64,000 nt of DNA from Lentisphaerae bacterium GWF2_38_69 (lineage in GTDB: Bacteria; Verrucomicrobiota; Lentisphaeria; Victivallales; GWF2-38-69): assembly GCA_001803205.1 (NCBI GenBank), contig MHBE01000035.1, positions 22,384-86,383 of the forward strand. Reading direction: 5' to 3'. Of this stretch, positions 29,914-39,278 are shown in pieces. Position 1 is the first letter of the stretch; every line of letters begins with the position of its first letter. The position numbers and the translations under genes are program-made. The notes under the pieces are model-generated. The model had not been told where the DNA came from. It was given only the letters and a program-made list of their open reading frames with translations, and did not search any database.

Positions 29914-30914
29914 GAGGATGTCGTGAAAGATACCGGAGCAATCCGGTAAGATCGGAAAGAGCGTCGAATTGCCCATGGGTAATTCGACAGCTGAAAGGTA
30001 ATACGGTAGGCTGAGGCTTGTATCGTATTGCAAAGTCCAGGTTCGAACGCTGAAACCCGGTTCACCGGGGGAAAAGAAAGCAGCCCTTTCGAAAAGGCAG
30101 AGCGCCATGCAGCGGAAACGCTGTGATAGCAGAAGGAAGGCCGAGGTCTTCTGAAGCAGGAGCGTTCAGGACTAAAGACACTCAGCGCTAAAAATATCCA
30201 ATATAAGCACTGAGATATTCCCTGACAATAGCGGACACGAGCTGTCCCGCGTGAAACCTGAAGGGAGGTTTCATAATATACGAAGTTGTAAAATTTATGT
30301 CATGCGCAGGACAATGGCGCAGCATCAGGGCAGAGGCCTTGAATTATCCCAACTCCAAAAGGTTATGCCGAATAGCCTATATGAAAATGCAGAGAAAACT
30401 TCATATTTCATATCGAAGTAGCAAAGGCTGCGGAAAGCACCTGAGGGTGTGATAATCGAAAGATTATCCGAGATCGGATTAGGTCTGATCTGAGGTATAT
30501 CGGCTGAAGACGGTCATGGGAATTACCGAAAGAGATATCGTCCGAGAGGACAGTAAAAATTCGAAGTGTATATGACGAATGCATAAAGCAGCTCAAACAA
30601 TTTTGACTTGTTTGAGAAAATGAACTAAAATGCCGGTACCCGCCGGAAAACAAGTTCGATGGCCGGCCAAATGGAAAATGGCACGCCCGGGACTAAGTCC
30701 CAAAGAGCATAATGAGGTAGTCATATACGAAGCAGCAATCGCTGTTTGAGATAGAATTAGTTTGAGATAACATCGAAAAATTATATCTATCGGGCTGATA
30801 CTAAGATATGCGCAATTAAACCGCCGCGTAAAACAGTATGAGCTTAAACTCCGATCCAAGAGCAGAGACTGTTAAATCACAGCTAACTCCCTCCTTGACT
30901 TTCACGACATCCTC
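29914..30914 (+). ncRNA. candidate large (~1.0 kb) ornate structured non-coding RNA
   Basis: GAGGATGTCGTGAAAG (29914-29929) is the exact reverse complement of CTTTCACGACATCCTC (30899-30914), followed by TCTTTTTTTT; many internal perfect hairpins including GCAA, GAAA and GAGA loops; no supported ORF. Confidence 0.85.
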
Positions 30915-30995
30915 TCTTTTTTTTACAAATATCTTCCTGTAATTCTGCGAATAACCGTTTCTCTTATTTATCTATCAGTCACCGCTTTCGTCAAA

Positions 30996-31472
30996 TCAAA
31001 TGTCTGATGAAAATACGATTATATCATCTCTTTTCGCCCATCCTTCATGAGCCCAAAAATCTTCTCCTGAAACATTCGTATTCAGAACAAACAGATGGCA
31101 TTTTTCTATTCCATAATTTCTCAATCCCTCTATAGATTTTTTAATAAGTTCTCTGGCAATAGCTTTTTTTCTAAATTCTTTATCTACAGCCAGGTGATAA
31201 ATATAGCCTCTGCGTCCGTCATGTCCGGCAAGAACAGTTCCAATTAAATTTCCATCATTTATGCAAACAAAACTCAAGCGTTCATTTCTCTCTAGGAATC
31301 TATTGATATTCTCTCTGGAATCGGCCAGGCTCAATGCCATTCCTTCAGTTCTCTGCCAAAGCTCAAACGCTTTTAAATAATCTTCTATAAGCATTTCCCT
31401 AAAGATAAAATCTGTCATATTACTTTTCCTGATATTCATATAACGATCCTTTGCGTAAAATCTGCATATCAT
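30996..31472 (-). CDS. GNAT family N-acetyltransferase
   Basis: GTVLAGHDGRRGYIYHLAVDKEFRKKAIARELIKKSIEGL...EDFWAHEGW. Confidence 0.88.
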   Translation of the reverse strand: MICRFYAKDRYMNIRKSNMTDFIFREMLIEDYLKAFELWQRTEGMALSLADSRENINRFLERNERLSFVCINDGNLIGTVLAGHDGRRGYIYHLAVDKEFRKKAIARELIKKSIEGLRNYGIEKCHLFVLNTNVSGEDFWAHEGWAKRDDIIVFSSDI

Positions 31473-31547
31473 ATCTCCATGTCAGTTAATATTTAATTCC
31501 ATCACTTTCGTGGATCAAGCTATTTTAAAAATCCAACAATTATATTT

Positions 31548-31629
31548 TAGCCATGGGGTGAGCCTGTGGTTAAAGATATAGCTACACATTGAAGTTCTCT
31601 CGCAGGAAATCCCCTGTATGAGAGCAACG
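31548..31629 (-). repeat. 82-bp dispersed element, copy B (opposite orientation to copy A at 47362)
   Basis: Reverse complement CGTTGCTCTCATACAGGGGATTTCCTGCGAGAGAACTTCAATG...TTAACCACAGGCTCACCCCATGGCTA aligns along its length with 47362-47443. Confidence 0.7.
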
Positions 31630-31762
31630 ACATATTATAAGACATATAACTATTTAAAATAAAACTTGCCATCTCACAAAATATATTATTTAAGGCTCCT
31701 TTTTCTTTGGCATGCAGGTTATCCTTAATCCACAGAATCAGTTAATCTTAAAGGTAAATAAC

Positions 31763-32908
31763 ATGAAAAGCATCCTTTTTGAAAAAGTCAGAATTGGAAA
31801 AACTGTTTTAAAAAACAGAATCTTTATGTCCGCTGCTGCTTCATATAACGGAACTACTGAAGGAGACATTGACTATAGCGATCCAATTCTGCACTTTGAT
31901 ATATCCAATGGTGGTTGCGCCTTGATCCCTACAGGAGGAGTAAGCGGAATTCATCCAAGAGGTAGAAGCAATGCAACCAGACCCATGCTGAATTCTGATG
32001 AACGGATACCTTCATTTAAAAAATTTGCCGACAAGATCCATAAAGGCGGAGCTTTGGCCATACTTCAGATGACTCATGGGGGTGCCTGTGCTGCAGCTTA
32101 TCAGTTCTCTATCGGCAACAGGCCTTTAAGTCCTTCGTTCTACATGAAAAATCAAAAAAAAGGTTTCAAAAAAGAAAACATCGAAAATTGCCAGGCTTCC
32201 GAGCAAGAAATTTTTGAGTTGATTTCAGCTTTCGGCGATGCGGCTGTAAGAGCAAAAAAAGCTAACTTTGACGGAATACAGATCCATGCCGCACATGACT
32301 CACTGCTATCCCAGTGGTTTTCAACTTTATACAATTTGCGCACTGATTCCTGGGGAGGCAATGTAAAAAACCGCTGCAGACTGCACTGCGAAATTCTGAA
32401 AGAGATCAAGAATAAAACAGGTAATGAATTCCTGACAGTGCTCAAACTCGGCATAGAAGATTCTTTGCCAGGCGGAACGAAAGCTGAAGAGGGAATAGAA
32501 GCCTCAGCAATTATCGCATCACAGGGCAATACGGATATCATAGAAATAAGCCAGGGTTTACAGGATATAACTGATATGAATAGTACCTCTATGAAACCAA
32601 ACATCAATTCTTTAGACAAAGAAGCATATTATCGAGACTGGACTAAAAGAGTAAAATCAAGGATCAAGCATAATGCCCTTGTTGTAATGCAGGGCGGTTT
32701 GAGAACTCCATCTTTAATGGAAGAAATAATAGAAAACGGCGAAGCTGATTTTGTTTCCATGTGCCGCCCGTATATAAGGGAACCGGGCATAGTCAATAGG
32801 TGGATAAGCGGAAACATGTCAAAAGCTGCATGCACTTCCTGCAATCAGTGTGCCTTCAATCATGTGTTTAAAGGCATGAGGCTAAAATGCATTTTTAATA
32901 AAGACTGA
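31763..32908 (+). CDS. Old Yellow Enzyme-type NADH:flavin oxidoreductase
   Basis: ILFEKVRIGKTVLKNRIFMSAA, GVSGIHPRGRS, FDGIQIHAAHDSLLSQWFS, VVMQGGLR. Confidence 0.88.
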   Translation: MKSILFEKVRIGKTVLKNRIFMSAAASYNGTTEGDIDYSDPILHFDISNGGCALIPTGGVSGIHPRGRSNATRPMLNSDERIPSFKKFADKIHKGGALAILQMTHGGACAAAYQFSIGNRPLSPSFYMKNQKKGFKKENIENCQASEQEIFELISAFGDAAVRAKKANFDGIQIHAAHDSLLSQWFSTLYNLRTDSWGGNVKNRCRLHCEILKEIKNKTGNEFLTVLKLGIEDSLPGGTKAEEGIEASAIIASQGNTDIIEISQGLQDITDMNSTSMKPNINSLDKEAYYRDWTKRVKSRIKHNALVVMQGGLRTPSLMEEIIENGEADFVSMCRPYIREPGIVNRWISGNMSKAACTSCNQCAFNHVFKGMRLKCIFNKD

Positions 32909-33086
32909 ACTTATCAACTGCCAATAGCTATTGATGCGCTTTGAAATTATAGATCGGTTTGAGCGTATCAATTTTTTCATCTTTTCTATTCATAACTTGT
33001 TGGAAAATAGCATCTCTATTGAAATTATCTTTCATAGTACTAAAATGGATCTAACGATATAATCCGCAAGGAAAGGGGAGGCGATA

Positions 33087-33983
33087 ATGAGAAATGTAGT
33101 AAGGGTTCTATTCTTTTTAATTCTGACATTTTACTGTGTCTTATCTTATTCCGAACAGGTAAATGTCTATGTTCTGAACACAGGAGACATACATGAATCT
33201 TCGAAATATCTAAAAAAAATAAAATCTTATGTAGATATAACGAGAACCAACCATCCTGGTTGTGTGATTTTGCTCGATGCAGGAGACATGCTTACCCAAT
33301 TCCCTTTTTCAAAATATGTTTCACCACAGGATCGTAAAACCCGTGACTTGGCATCAACTACGCCAAAGGGTGAAAAGATGCTCGAATGGGCATCAACAAT
33401 GAAATATGACGCCATACTCATAGGAAATCATGATATGATTGCTGGAGCAAATATTCTGCAGAAGCTCCTGAACAGATATAACCTTCCTTTAATAGCCGCT
33501 AACCTTAGCCATCCCAGCCTGTACCTTTCTAGATACAAAATAGTGCAATTAAACTTTCGTCTTAAAACAGGCAAAGCTGTTTCTATCAGGGTCGGAATAA
33601 TAGGAATATCCGATCAAGACCAGAAGGATTATCATTTCCCGAATAAAGCCGATAAGGAAAAATTAAAAACTTATCCTGTTTACAATCCAACCATAAATAA
33701 GATAATAGATGAAGTTGCTAAACAATCAGACTTTATTATTCTCTTGAGCCATAACTGGGATAATGTTGACAGAGACTCTGTTTCAGCTCTGAAGAGTAAC
33801 AAAATATGCGCAATCATCGGCGGGCACTCTCATAAACTTCTAAATGAAAAGGACAATGGAAAAACCCTAATCAAATCCGGTGTCCACGGAAGCAATGTCG
33901 GCTGCACAAAAATAACATGGGATAGCGATGCACATAAAGTATTAACGGTAACTGCCGAGAATAAACCGATGAAGGAGGAATAA
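33087..33983 (+). CDS. secreted metallophosphoesterase (5'-nucleotidase-like)
   Basis: Signal peptide; LLDAGDM, ILIGNHDMI, LLSHNWD, IIGGHSHK. Confidence 0.85.
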   Translation: MRNVVRVLFFLILTFYCVLSYSEQVNVYVLNTGDIHESSKYLKKIKSYVDITRTNHPGCVILLDAGDMLTQFPFSKYVSPQDRKTRDLASTTPKGEKMLEWASTMKYDAILIGNHDMIAGANILQKLLNRYNLPLIAANLSHPSLYLSRYKIVQLNFRLKTGKAVSIRVGIIGISDQDQKDYHFPNKADKEKLKTYPVYNPTINKIIDEVAKQSDFIILLSHNWDNVDRDSVSALKSNKICAIIGGHSHKLLNEKDNGKTLIKSGVHGSNVGCTKITWDSDAHKVLTVTAENKPMKEE

Positions 33984-34670
33984 ATGAAGAAATATTTACT
34001 TTTCATTTTTATATTATTAACTGGTTTTATAACTTCTGCTCTTGCCGATACATCAGAGCAAATCTATTTTTTAGCCATGGATCTGCCGCAGGATACAGAT
34101 CAAAGCATAGTAAATGACTGTCAGATAAAAATCAGGGAATTAATAAAGAAAAATGCGCCGGAATATACGGACAAAATTCTTTATCACACTCCTGACAATA
34201 TCCATATCAGCCTCATACGATTTAACGAAATACATCCTGACGCTCTCTTGAGGAATTATATCCAGCTCTTCAAAAATGATGCCAGGTATCTTCCCGACAG
34301 AAACATCGCAAATAAAATAAGAGATGCAAGATTAAATGTAACTCATACTGGTTTTATCGTTTACGAATTCCCTGAACCTGTTACTCTCACTAAATTTGTA
34401 AATATTCTTTTGAATGACCTTAAGAAAAATAAATTATATTATAAAGATTCTGACTTTAATGAAGGAGGAAAAATATACCCTCACTTCAGTGTAGGATATT
34501 TCAATCCAAACGAAGTCAGCGTTGATACAATGAAAGAGATACTTAAAGGCAAAGTCTCGGCGCCGAAATGCAACTCTTTTCGCCTTAATGAGTTTATTTT
34601 AATGCATTCTGAAAAGCTTACAAAACCTCTTACATACAGCAGAGTCTATACTTTTAAAAAACCTAAATAA
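33984..34670 (+). CDS. secreted 2H phosphoesterase-like protein
   Basis: Signal peptide; HTPDNIHISLIRF and KIYPHFSVGYF resemble the two H-x-S/T motifs. Confidence 0.55.
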   Translation: MKKYLLFIFILLTGFITSALADTSEQIYFLAMDLPQDTDQSIVNDCQIKIRELIKKNAPEYTDKILYHTPDNIHISLIRFNEIHPDALLRNYIQLFKNDARYLPDRNIANKIRDARLNVTHTGFIVYEFPEPVTLTKFVNILLNDLKKNKLYYKDSDFNEGGKIYPHFSVGYFNPNEVSVDTMKEILKGKVSAPKCNSFRLNEFILMHSEKLTKPLTYSRVYTFKKPK

Positions 34671-34712
34671 CGGTTCTGGAGCCTTACAAACTTGTCAGAA
34701 AAATACTAAGAT

Positions 34713-35339
34713 ATGAAGCAAAAATCAAAAATACTGAACTTCTCTGAGGATTTTATAAGACTGGAGTATGTAGAAAGCGCGGAAACCTGCGTCCTAACTG
34801 AACAGACGATTGTTGTAAATCTGAGAGACAGGGACTCTAAAAATGATAGTAAACTATTAAAACCCTTCAAGTCAGCGGTATATTCCAACATAAAATTCAA
34901 AAATGTTGAAAACTTGCTTTTCATCACCTTAAAAACCGAATTGTTCTCCAATAAAGGTTTTCCTTTCTCAAAAGAAATCATGAGTTCATGGAAGCAGGTA
35001 TATGAAGTTTTCCCTGTTCCAAGTCTTAAGAATATAAAACTCTGGAGGTCGGAGAAAGAAAGGATAGGAAAGATCGAACTTAATTTGTGGTTTGCATCTG
35101 CCGGAACAAACTGCGGAATCCACAACGAACATGATTTCAGTGAAATACATGCACAGATATTCGGTCTGGGCCGGATTCAGATATTTCATAATAAAGAGTT
35201 TTCTTCATTGCATCAGGAGATTTATCTGGGTCCGGGATATACACATGATCCCCTTTGCAGTGAAACTAAAATTTATCCTTACCATCAATACTACGCCGAC
35301 ACCGACTGCCTCTGGCTCGCTATAGAAATCTATGACTAG
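34713..35339 (+). CDS. cupin-like hypothetical protein
   Basis: NCGIHNEHDFSEIHAQIFGLGRIQIF...GPGYTHDPLC...YPYHQYYADTDCLWLAIEI. Confidence 0.5.
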   Translation: MKQKSKILNFSEDFIRLEYVESAETCVLTEQTIVVNLRDRDSKNDSKLLKPFKSAVYSNIKFKNVENLLFITLKTELFSNKGFPFSKEIMSSWKQVYEVFPVPSLKNIKLWRSEKERIGKIELNLWFASAGTNCGIHNEHDFSEIHAQIFGLGRIQIFHNKEFSSLHQEIYLGPGYTHDPLCSETKIYPYHQYYADTDCLWLAIEIYD

Positions 35340-35435
35340 CCAGCGTTAAACCAAAATCCTACAGCCAATTCGGATAAAAAACATTTTATCATCTTGATAT
35401 TACATTATAAAGCCGTTATATAGTCTACGAACTCT

Positions 35436-35553
35436 CAGTTGCTTTAATATGGGTAAGACCTGTGAGAATCAGGCACAGTCGCGCTACGGTATTGAAAACT
35501 CTCGTTTCTCTAAGTCCGAAAACCATAAGTAACTGTGTTTTGTCGCGTTAACA
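35436..35553 (+). promoter_or_regulatory. probable cobalamin riboswitch (short, class II-like)
   Basis: P1 CAGTTGC/GTAACTG; GGGTAAGACCTGTGAGAATCAGGCACAGTCGCGCTACGGTA core; AAGTCCGAAAACC; downstream hairpin TGTT..GTCGCG..AACA next to the AAGGAG RBS. Confidence 0.7.
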
Positions 35554-35566
35554 AAAAGGAGAAACT

Positions 35567-35671
35567 ATGACAAAAGCACACTTCCATCTTATCCCGTCAC
35601 TATTTTCATGTTTGAAACTCACTGCTCTATTCAGTGCTACAACCAACAGCAATAGGAGTGGTATTTTATGA
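35567..35671 (+). CDS. 34-aa leader ORF overlapping the metallophosphoesterase start
   Basis: AAAGGAG RBS, MTKAHFHLIPSLFSCLKLTALFSATTNSNRSGIL; stop overlaps the downstream ATG (ATGA). Confidence 0.5.
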   Translation: MTKAHFHLIPSLFSCLKLTALFSATTNSNRSGIL

Positions 35672-36867
35672 ATCGTAAAACTACTTATCTCTCAATGCTC
35701 TTTCTATTTTTACTGCCGGTATTTTCTTTTGCACAATTAAGAATCGGAATTATCGGAGACCAGACAGGTTCCACTGATTTAGCCAAGTCTTATACTGTTT
35801 TGAGTGAAGGCTGCCAGGCCATTGCAGCGGCTAATCCTGATATTGTGCTGCATGTGGGCGATATTGTTGAAAGCTCTCAGAGCGACAGTGACATTAAGGA
35901 CTCTTTTGAGCAGGCTGTAAGTTATTTAAACGTTATGAACATTCCATGGTATATAACTGCCGGAGACCATGATGTGAATCCTCCTAATGATTATACTCCC
36001 GGAACAAAAAACACAGAGAAAGCAGATTTATTCCTTAATCTCTTAAGAAAAGAATACTCAAAAAGAGCTTTATGTGTAATCCCGGAAAAGTTATATTACA
36101 GCTTTGATTATCATGGCTATCATTTCATATGCTTATACTCAGAAGATTATCTCAGAACTGATCCTCGCTGGGGAAATATTTTCATGGATAAAATCTCTGA
36201 TGAACAATTCAGCTGGCTTGAAGAAGATTTGAATAACTCCGCGTCGGCTAAAGGCATAATTGTCCTGATTCATCAGCCAATGTGGTATAATATTACAGGA
36301 TGGAAACGAGTTCATAATCTCCTCAGGAAACATCATGTGCTTGCAGTTATTGCCGGCCATTTTCACTACAATCAGGACGAAGGATATACAGACTCAATTC
36401 GCTATATCGTTGTAGGTTCGACAGGCGGGACAATCAAAAACGCTTCTGAAAATGCCGGAGGCATATATCACGTGTCACTGCTAACACTAGATGACAATAA
36501 TAATATTACCATACAATTAATCCCTCTGGAAAATTACAGTTACGATAAGTTTTCCGACAGAGAGAATATGGACAGGATACAGGCAATAGATACAATGTTA
36601 GGCGGTATAGCATGGACGCCCAATGCCACGATTAAAGGCAATCCTATAGATATTCCCGTAAATATCTATTCTCTTGCTAAACTAGGTGGATGGCAATTAT
36701 TGTATAAGAATGTCTCACCAGGTATTGGAGTGGCTATATCTAACTTATCGCTCGTAGAACTGAACAGCGACACCAATCGGCCTTCTGATCTGCAGGCAAT
36801 GAAAGTCCAATTCATCAACGAACAAGGCCATACATTGTGGGACTCAATGATTTTTGGTTCAAATTAA
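35668..36867 (+). CDS. secreted metallophosphoesterase
   Basis: Signal peptide; IGDQTGS, VLHVGDIVE, ITAGDHDVN, IVLIHQPMW, VIAGHFHYNQDEG. Confidence 0.85.
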   Translation: MNRKTTYLSMLFLFLLPVFSFAQLRIGIIGDQTGSTDLAKSYTVLSEGCQAIAAANPDIVLHVGDIVESSQSDSDIKDSFEQAVSYLNVMNIPWYITAGDHDVNPPNDYTPGTKNTEKADLFLNLLRKEYSKRALCVIPEKLYYSFDYHGYHFICLYSEDYLRTDPRWGNIFMDKISDEQFSWLEEDLNNSASAKGIIVLIHQPMWYNITGWKRVHNLLRKHHVLAVIAGHFHYNQDEGYTDSIRYIVVGSTGGTIKNASENAGGIYHVSLLTLDDNNNITIQLIPLENYSYDKFSDRENMDRIQAIDTMLGGIAWTPNATIKGNPIDIPVNIYSLAKLGGWQLLYKNVSPGIGVAISNLSLVELNSDTNRPSDLQAMKVQFINEQGHTLWDSMIFGSN

Positions 36868-37003
36868 CTACTCAATGAGGGAAAATTCAAGTTCCTGCCG
36901 TATGATAGGAAACGAACCAGAGAAACAAGATCCAGCGCAGAGCGCTTTGACGACTTGATCGATCTTAATTTGAGAGAAAATAAACGCAGTTAGATAAGCA
37001 ACT

Positions 37004-37615
37004 ATGCAATTTATAATTAAAAAGACAGATAAGAAAAATTTCTTCCAAACGGAAAACCTGACAAGAGAAGCATTCTGGAATATATACAGGCAGGGTTGTG
37101 TTGAACATCTGGTGCTGAATAAAATAAGGAAGAGTACAAGTTGTATACAGGAACTTGACCTAATGGCCGTAGATAAAGAAAAAATCATAGGACACTTGAT
37201 ATCAACCAAAGCAAAAGTCATTTTTTCTGAAAACAACGAAAAGGAAATATTATGCATGGGGCCTATTTCCGTATCGCCTGATCTTCAGAAAAAAGGCATC
37301 GGTTCAAAGCTGATAGTTAGTTCGGTTTTGATCGCTAAAGAAATGGGTTATAAGGGCATGATACTTTTCGGAAATCCTGACTACTATCACCGTTTCGGTT
37401 TCAGGAATGCAAAAGAGTTTGAAATCACCACAAAAGACGGACAAAACTTCGAACCTTTTATGGCATTGGAACTTGATGAAAACTCGTTGAGAGATATAAA
37501 AGGAAGATTCATTGAAGATGCTTCCTTTACAACTACGGAAGAAGAACTCGAAGAATTCGAAAAACTCTTTCCATATAAGAAGAAAGAAAAAACAGCCACG
37601 CAGTTCGAACATTAA
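37004..37615 (+). CDS. GNAT family N-acetyltransferase (YhbS-like)
   Basis: MGPISVSPDLQKKGIGSKLIVSSVLIAKEMGYKGMILFGNPDYYHRFGF. Confidence 0.9.
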   Translation: MQFIIKKTDKKNFFQTENLTREAFWNIYRQGCVEHLVLNKIRKSTSCIQELDLMAVDKEKIIGHLISTKAKVIFSENNEKEILCMGPISVSPDLQKKGIGSKLIVSSVLIAKEMGYKGMILFGNPDYYHRFGFRNAKEFEITTKDGQNFEPFMALELDENSLRDIKGRFIEDASFTTTEEELEEFEKLFPYKKKEKTATQFEH

Positions 37616-37638
37616 ATTAAGCTAAAAACATCTTTATA

Positions 37639-38406
37639 ATGACGAAGAACGCTTCAGACAGAAAAGATAAGCAAACTAGGCTTATCCTCTCCATACCGTA
37701 CAAAATCACTTCGGCAGACACCGATATGAATTTGCGTCTGAGGATGAGCGCCTTGTCCAACTTGCTTATACAATCTGCCATAAATTCCGCTGAGACTTTG
37801 CGAGCCGGATTTTTAGACCTTGAAAAACAAAACTTGTTCTGGGTGCTTAGCAGAATGACCATTGAGATAGACAAACCTCTGGTCTGGAATGACTCTTTAG
37901 AAGTGGAAACTTGGCCCAAAGATGTAAAGAAGATTTTTTATCTGAGGGATTTTCTAGTTAGAAACAATGAACAGAACATAGTTGCGAAAGCCACATCAGG
38001 ATGGCTCGCGATCGATAAGTTAACAAAACGCCCGCAAACATTAAAACAAGAGTTATCAGATATCTTCAGCGAACTGAAAGACAGACACGCCATAAACGCC
38101 CTCCCCGAAAAGCTCTTTCCTGTAAAAGAAGGAGAAATTTCGGAACTGAAAACCACTTATTATGACATCGATCTGAACGGCCATGTAACATCAATTCGTT
38201 ATATCGACTGGATGATGGACACATTTCCTGTTGAATTCCATAAGAACAATTATCCGAAGAAAGTGTCCATAAACTACCAGAACGAAACTAGGATTAATGA
38301 AACAGTTCAGATAACAAGAAATACAATAGACGGAAAGACTTTTTTATTCGAAGGAATAAATAGAACCAGAAACCTTGCTTCATTTCACGGCAAGATCTTT
38401 TTTTAA
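37639..38406 (+). CDS. acyl-ACP thioesterase family protein
   Basis: Double hotdog; FWVLSRMTIEIDKPLVWNDSLEVETWPKD; TYYDIDLNGHVTSIRYIDWMMD. Confidence 0.85.
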   Translation: MTKNASDRKDKQTRLILSIPYKITSADTDMNLRLRMSALSNLLIQSAINSAETLRAGFLDLEKQNLFWVLSRMTIEIDKPLVWNDSLEVETWPKDVKKIFYLRDFLVRNNEQNIVAKATSGWLAIDKLTKRPQTLKQELSDIFSELKDRHAINALPEKLFPVKEGEISELKTTYYDIDLNGHVTSIRYIDWMMDTFPVEFHKNNYPKKVSINYQNETRINETVQITRNTIDGKTFLFEGINRTRNLASFHGKIFF

Positions 38407-38438
38407 TCATCCTGACAAGCATAGAAGAAGAGGAATAC

Positions 38439-39275
38439 ATGAAATTAAATGTACTGATAGACAACAATACTTTGATAGACAGATATTTCCTTGGTGAGCC
38501 AGGTGTATCATATCTGATTCAGGACGAGGACAAACAGATATTATTCGATACAGGATATTCCAATACCTTCATCACTAATGCCCGGAAGTTAAATTTAAAT
38601 CTCATGCAAAGCGATTTTATAGTTCTTTCCCATGGACATATGGATCATACATGGGGACTTGACGGCCTTATCAAATTATATACAGAAGCAAAGATAGAAT
38701 CTCTGCCTTACCAAAAGCCAACTCTGGTAACTCATCCTGAAACATTTCAAACAAAAACAGCAGATGGAATTGATATCGGCTGCATCCTTACAGAATCGAT
38801 GCTGCATCAGCATTTTGAAATGAAGCTATCAAAGAAACCTTTCCATCTGACAGACAGACTGATTTTTCTTGGAGAGATAGAAAGATTAAATGATTTTGAA
38901 AACAAAGAACCAGTCGGAAAAGTCCATTTCAATAGCAAGACTGAAGATGATTTTTTACTTGACGACTCGGCTTTAGCATATAAAGGGAAGAACGGGCTAG
39001 TAATCATCACCGGATGCTCTCACTCAGGAATATGCAACATTATTCAATACGCCAAAAAAGTCTGCAATGAAGATAAAGTCATTGATGTGATAGGAGGTTT
39101 TCATCTGATGAAGCCTTCGAAAAAACAACTTAGCGGAACTCTCGATTATTTTAAAAAATTGAAAGCCAAAGAAATACACGCATGCCATTGCGTTGATCTT
39201 ACTTCAAAAATCTCTCTCTCAAAAGCGGCAAATTTGAAAGATGTTGGAGTCGGATTATCACTGAATTATAAATAG
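38439..39275 (+). CDS. MBL-fold metallohydrolase
   Basis: ILFDTGYS, VLSHGHMDHTWGL, ITGCSHSGICNII, VIGGFHL. Confidence 0.9.
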   Translation: MKLNVLIDNNTLIDRYFLGEPGVSYLIQDEDKQILFDTGYSNTFITNARKLNLNLMQSDFIVLSHGHMDHTWGLDGLIKLYTEAKIESLPYQKPTLVTHPETFQTKTADGIDIGCILTESMLHQHFEMKLSKKPFHLTDRLIFLGEIERLNDFENKEPVGKVHFNSKTEDDFLLDDSALAYKGKNGLVIITGCSHSGICNIIQYAKKVCNEDKVIDVIGGFHLMKPSKKQLSGTLDYFKKLKAKEIHACHCVDLTSKISLSKAANLKDVGVGLSLNYK

Positions 39276-39278
39276 TCG

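Noticed and set aside
30036-30070. tRNA-like GGTTCGAAC T-loop sequence
   Set aside because: No acceptor, D-arm or anticodon arm around it; part of the larger structured locus.
29833-30859. ORFs on the minus strand at 29833-30108, 30408-30653 and 30593-30859
   Set aside because: Short, no recognisable domains, different frames; they arise inside the highly structured putative ncRNA, which explains the sequence better.
29914-30914. Group II intron or RNase P/tmRNA interpretation of the structured region
   Set aside because: No GUGYG 5' end, no recognisable domain V, no intron-encoded protein, no RNase P or tmRNA hallmark sequences; boundaries are instead a perfect end-to-end stem plus U-tract.
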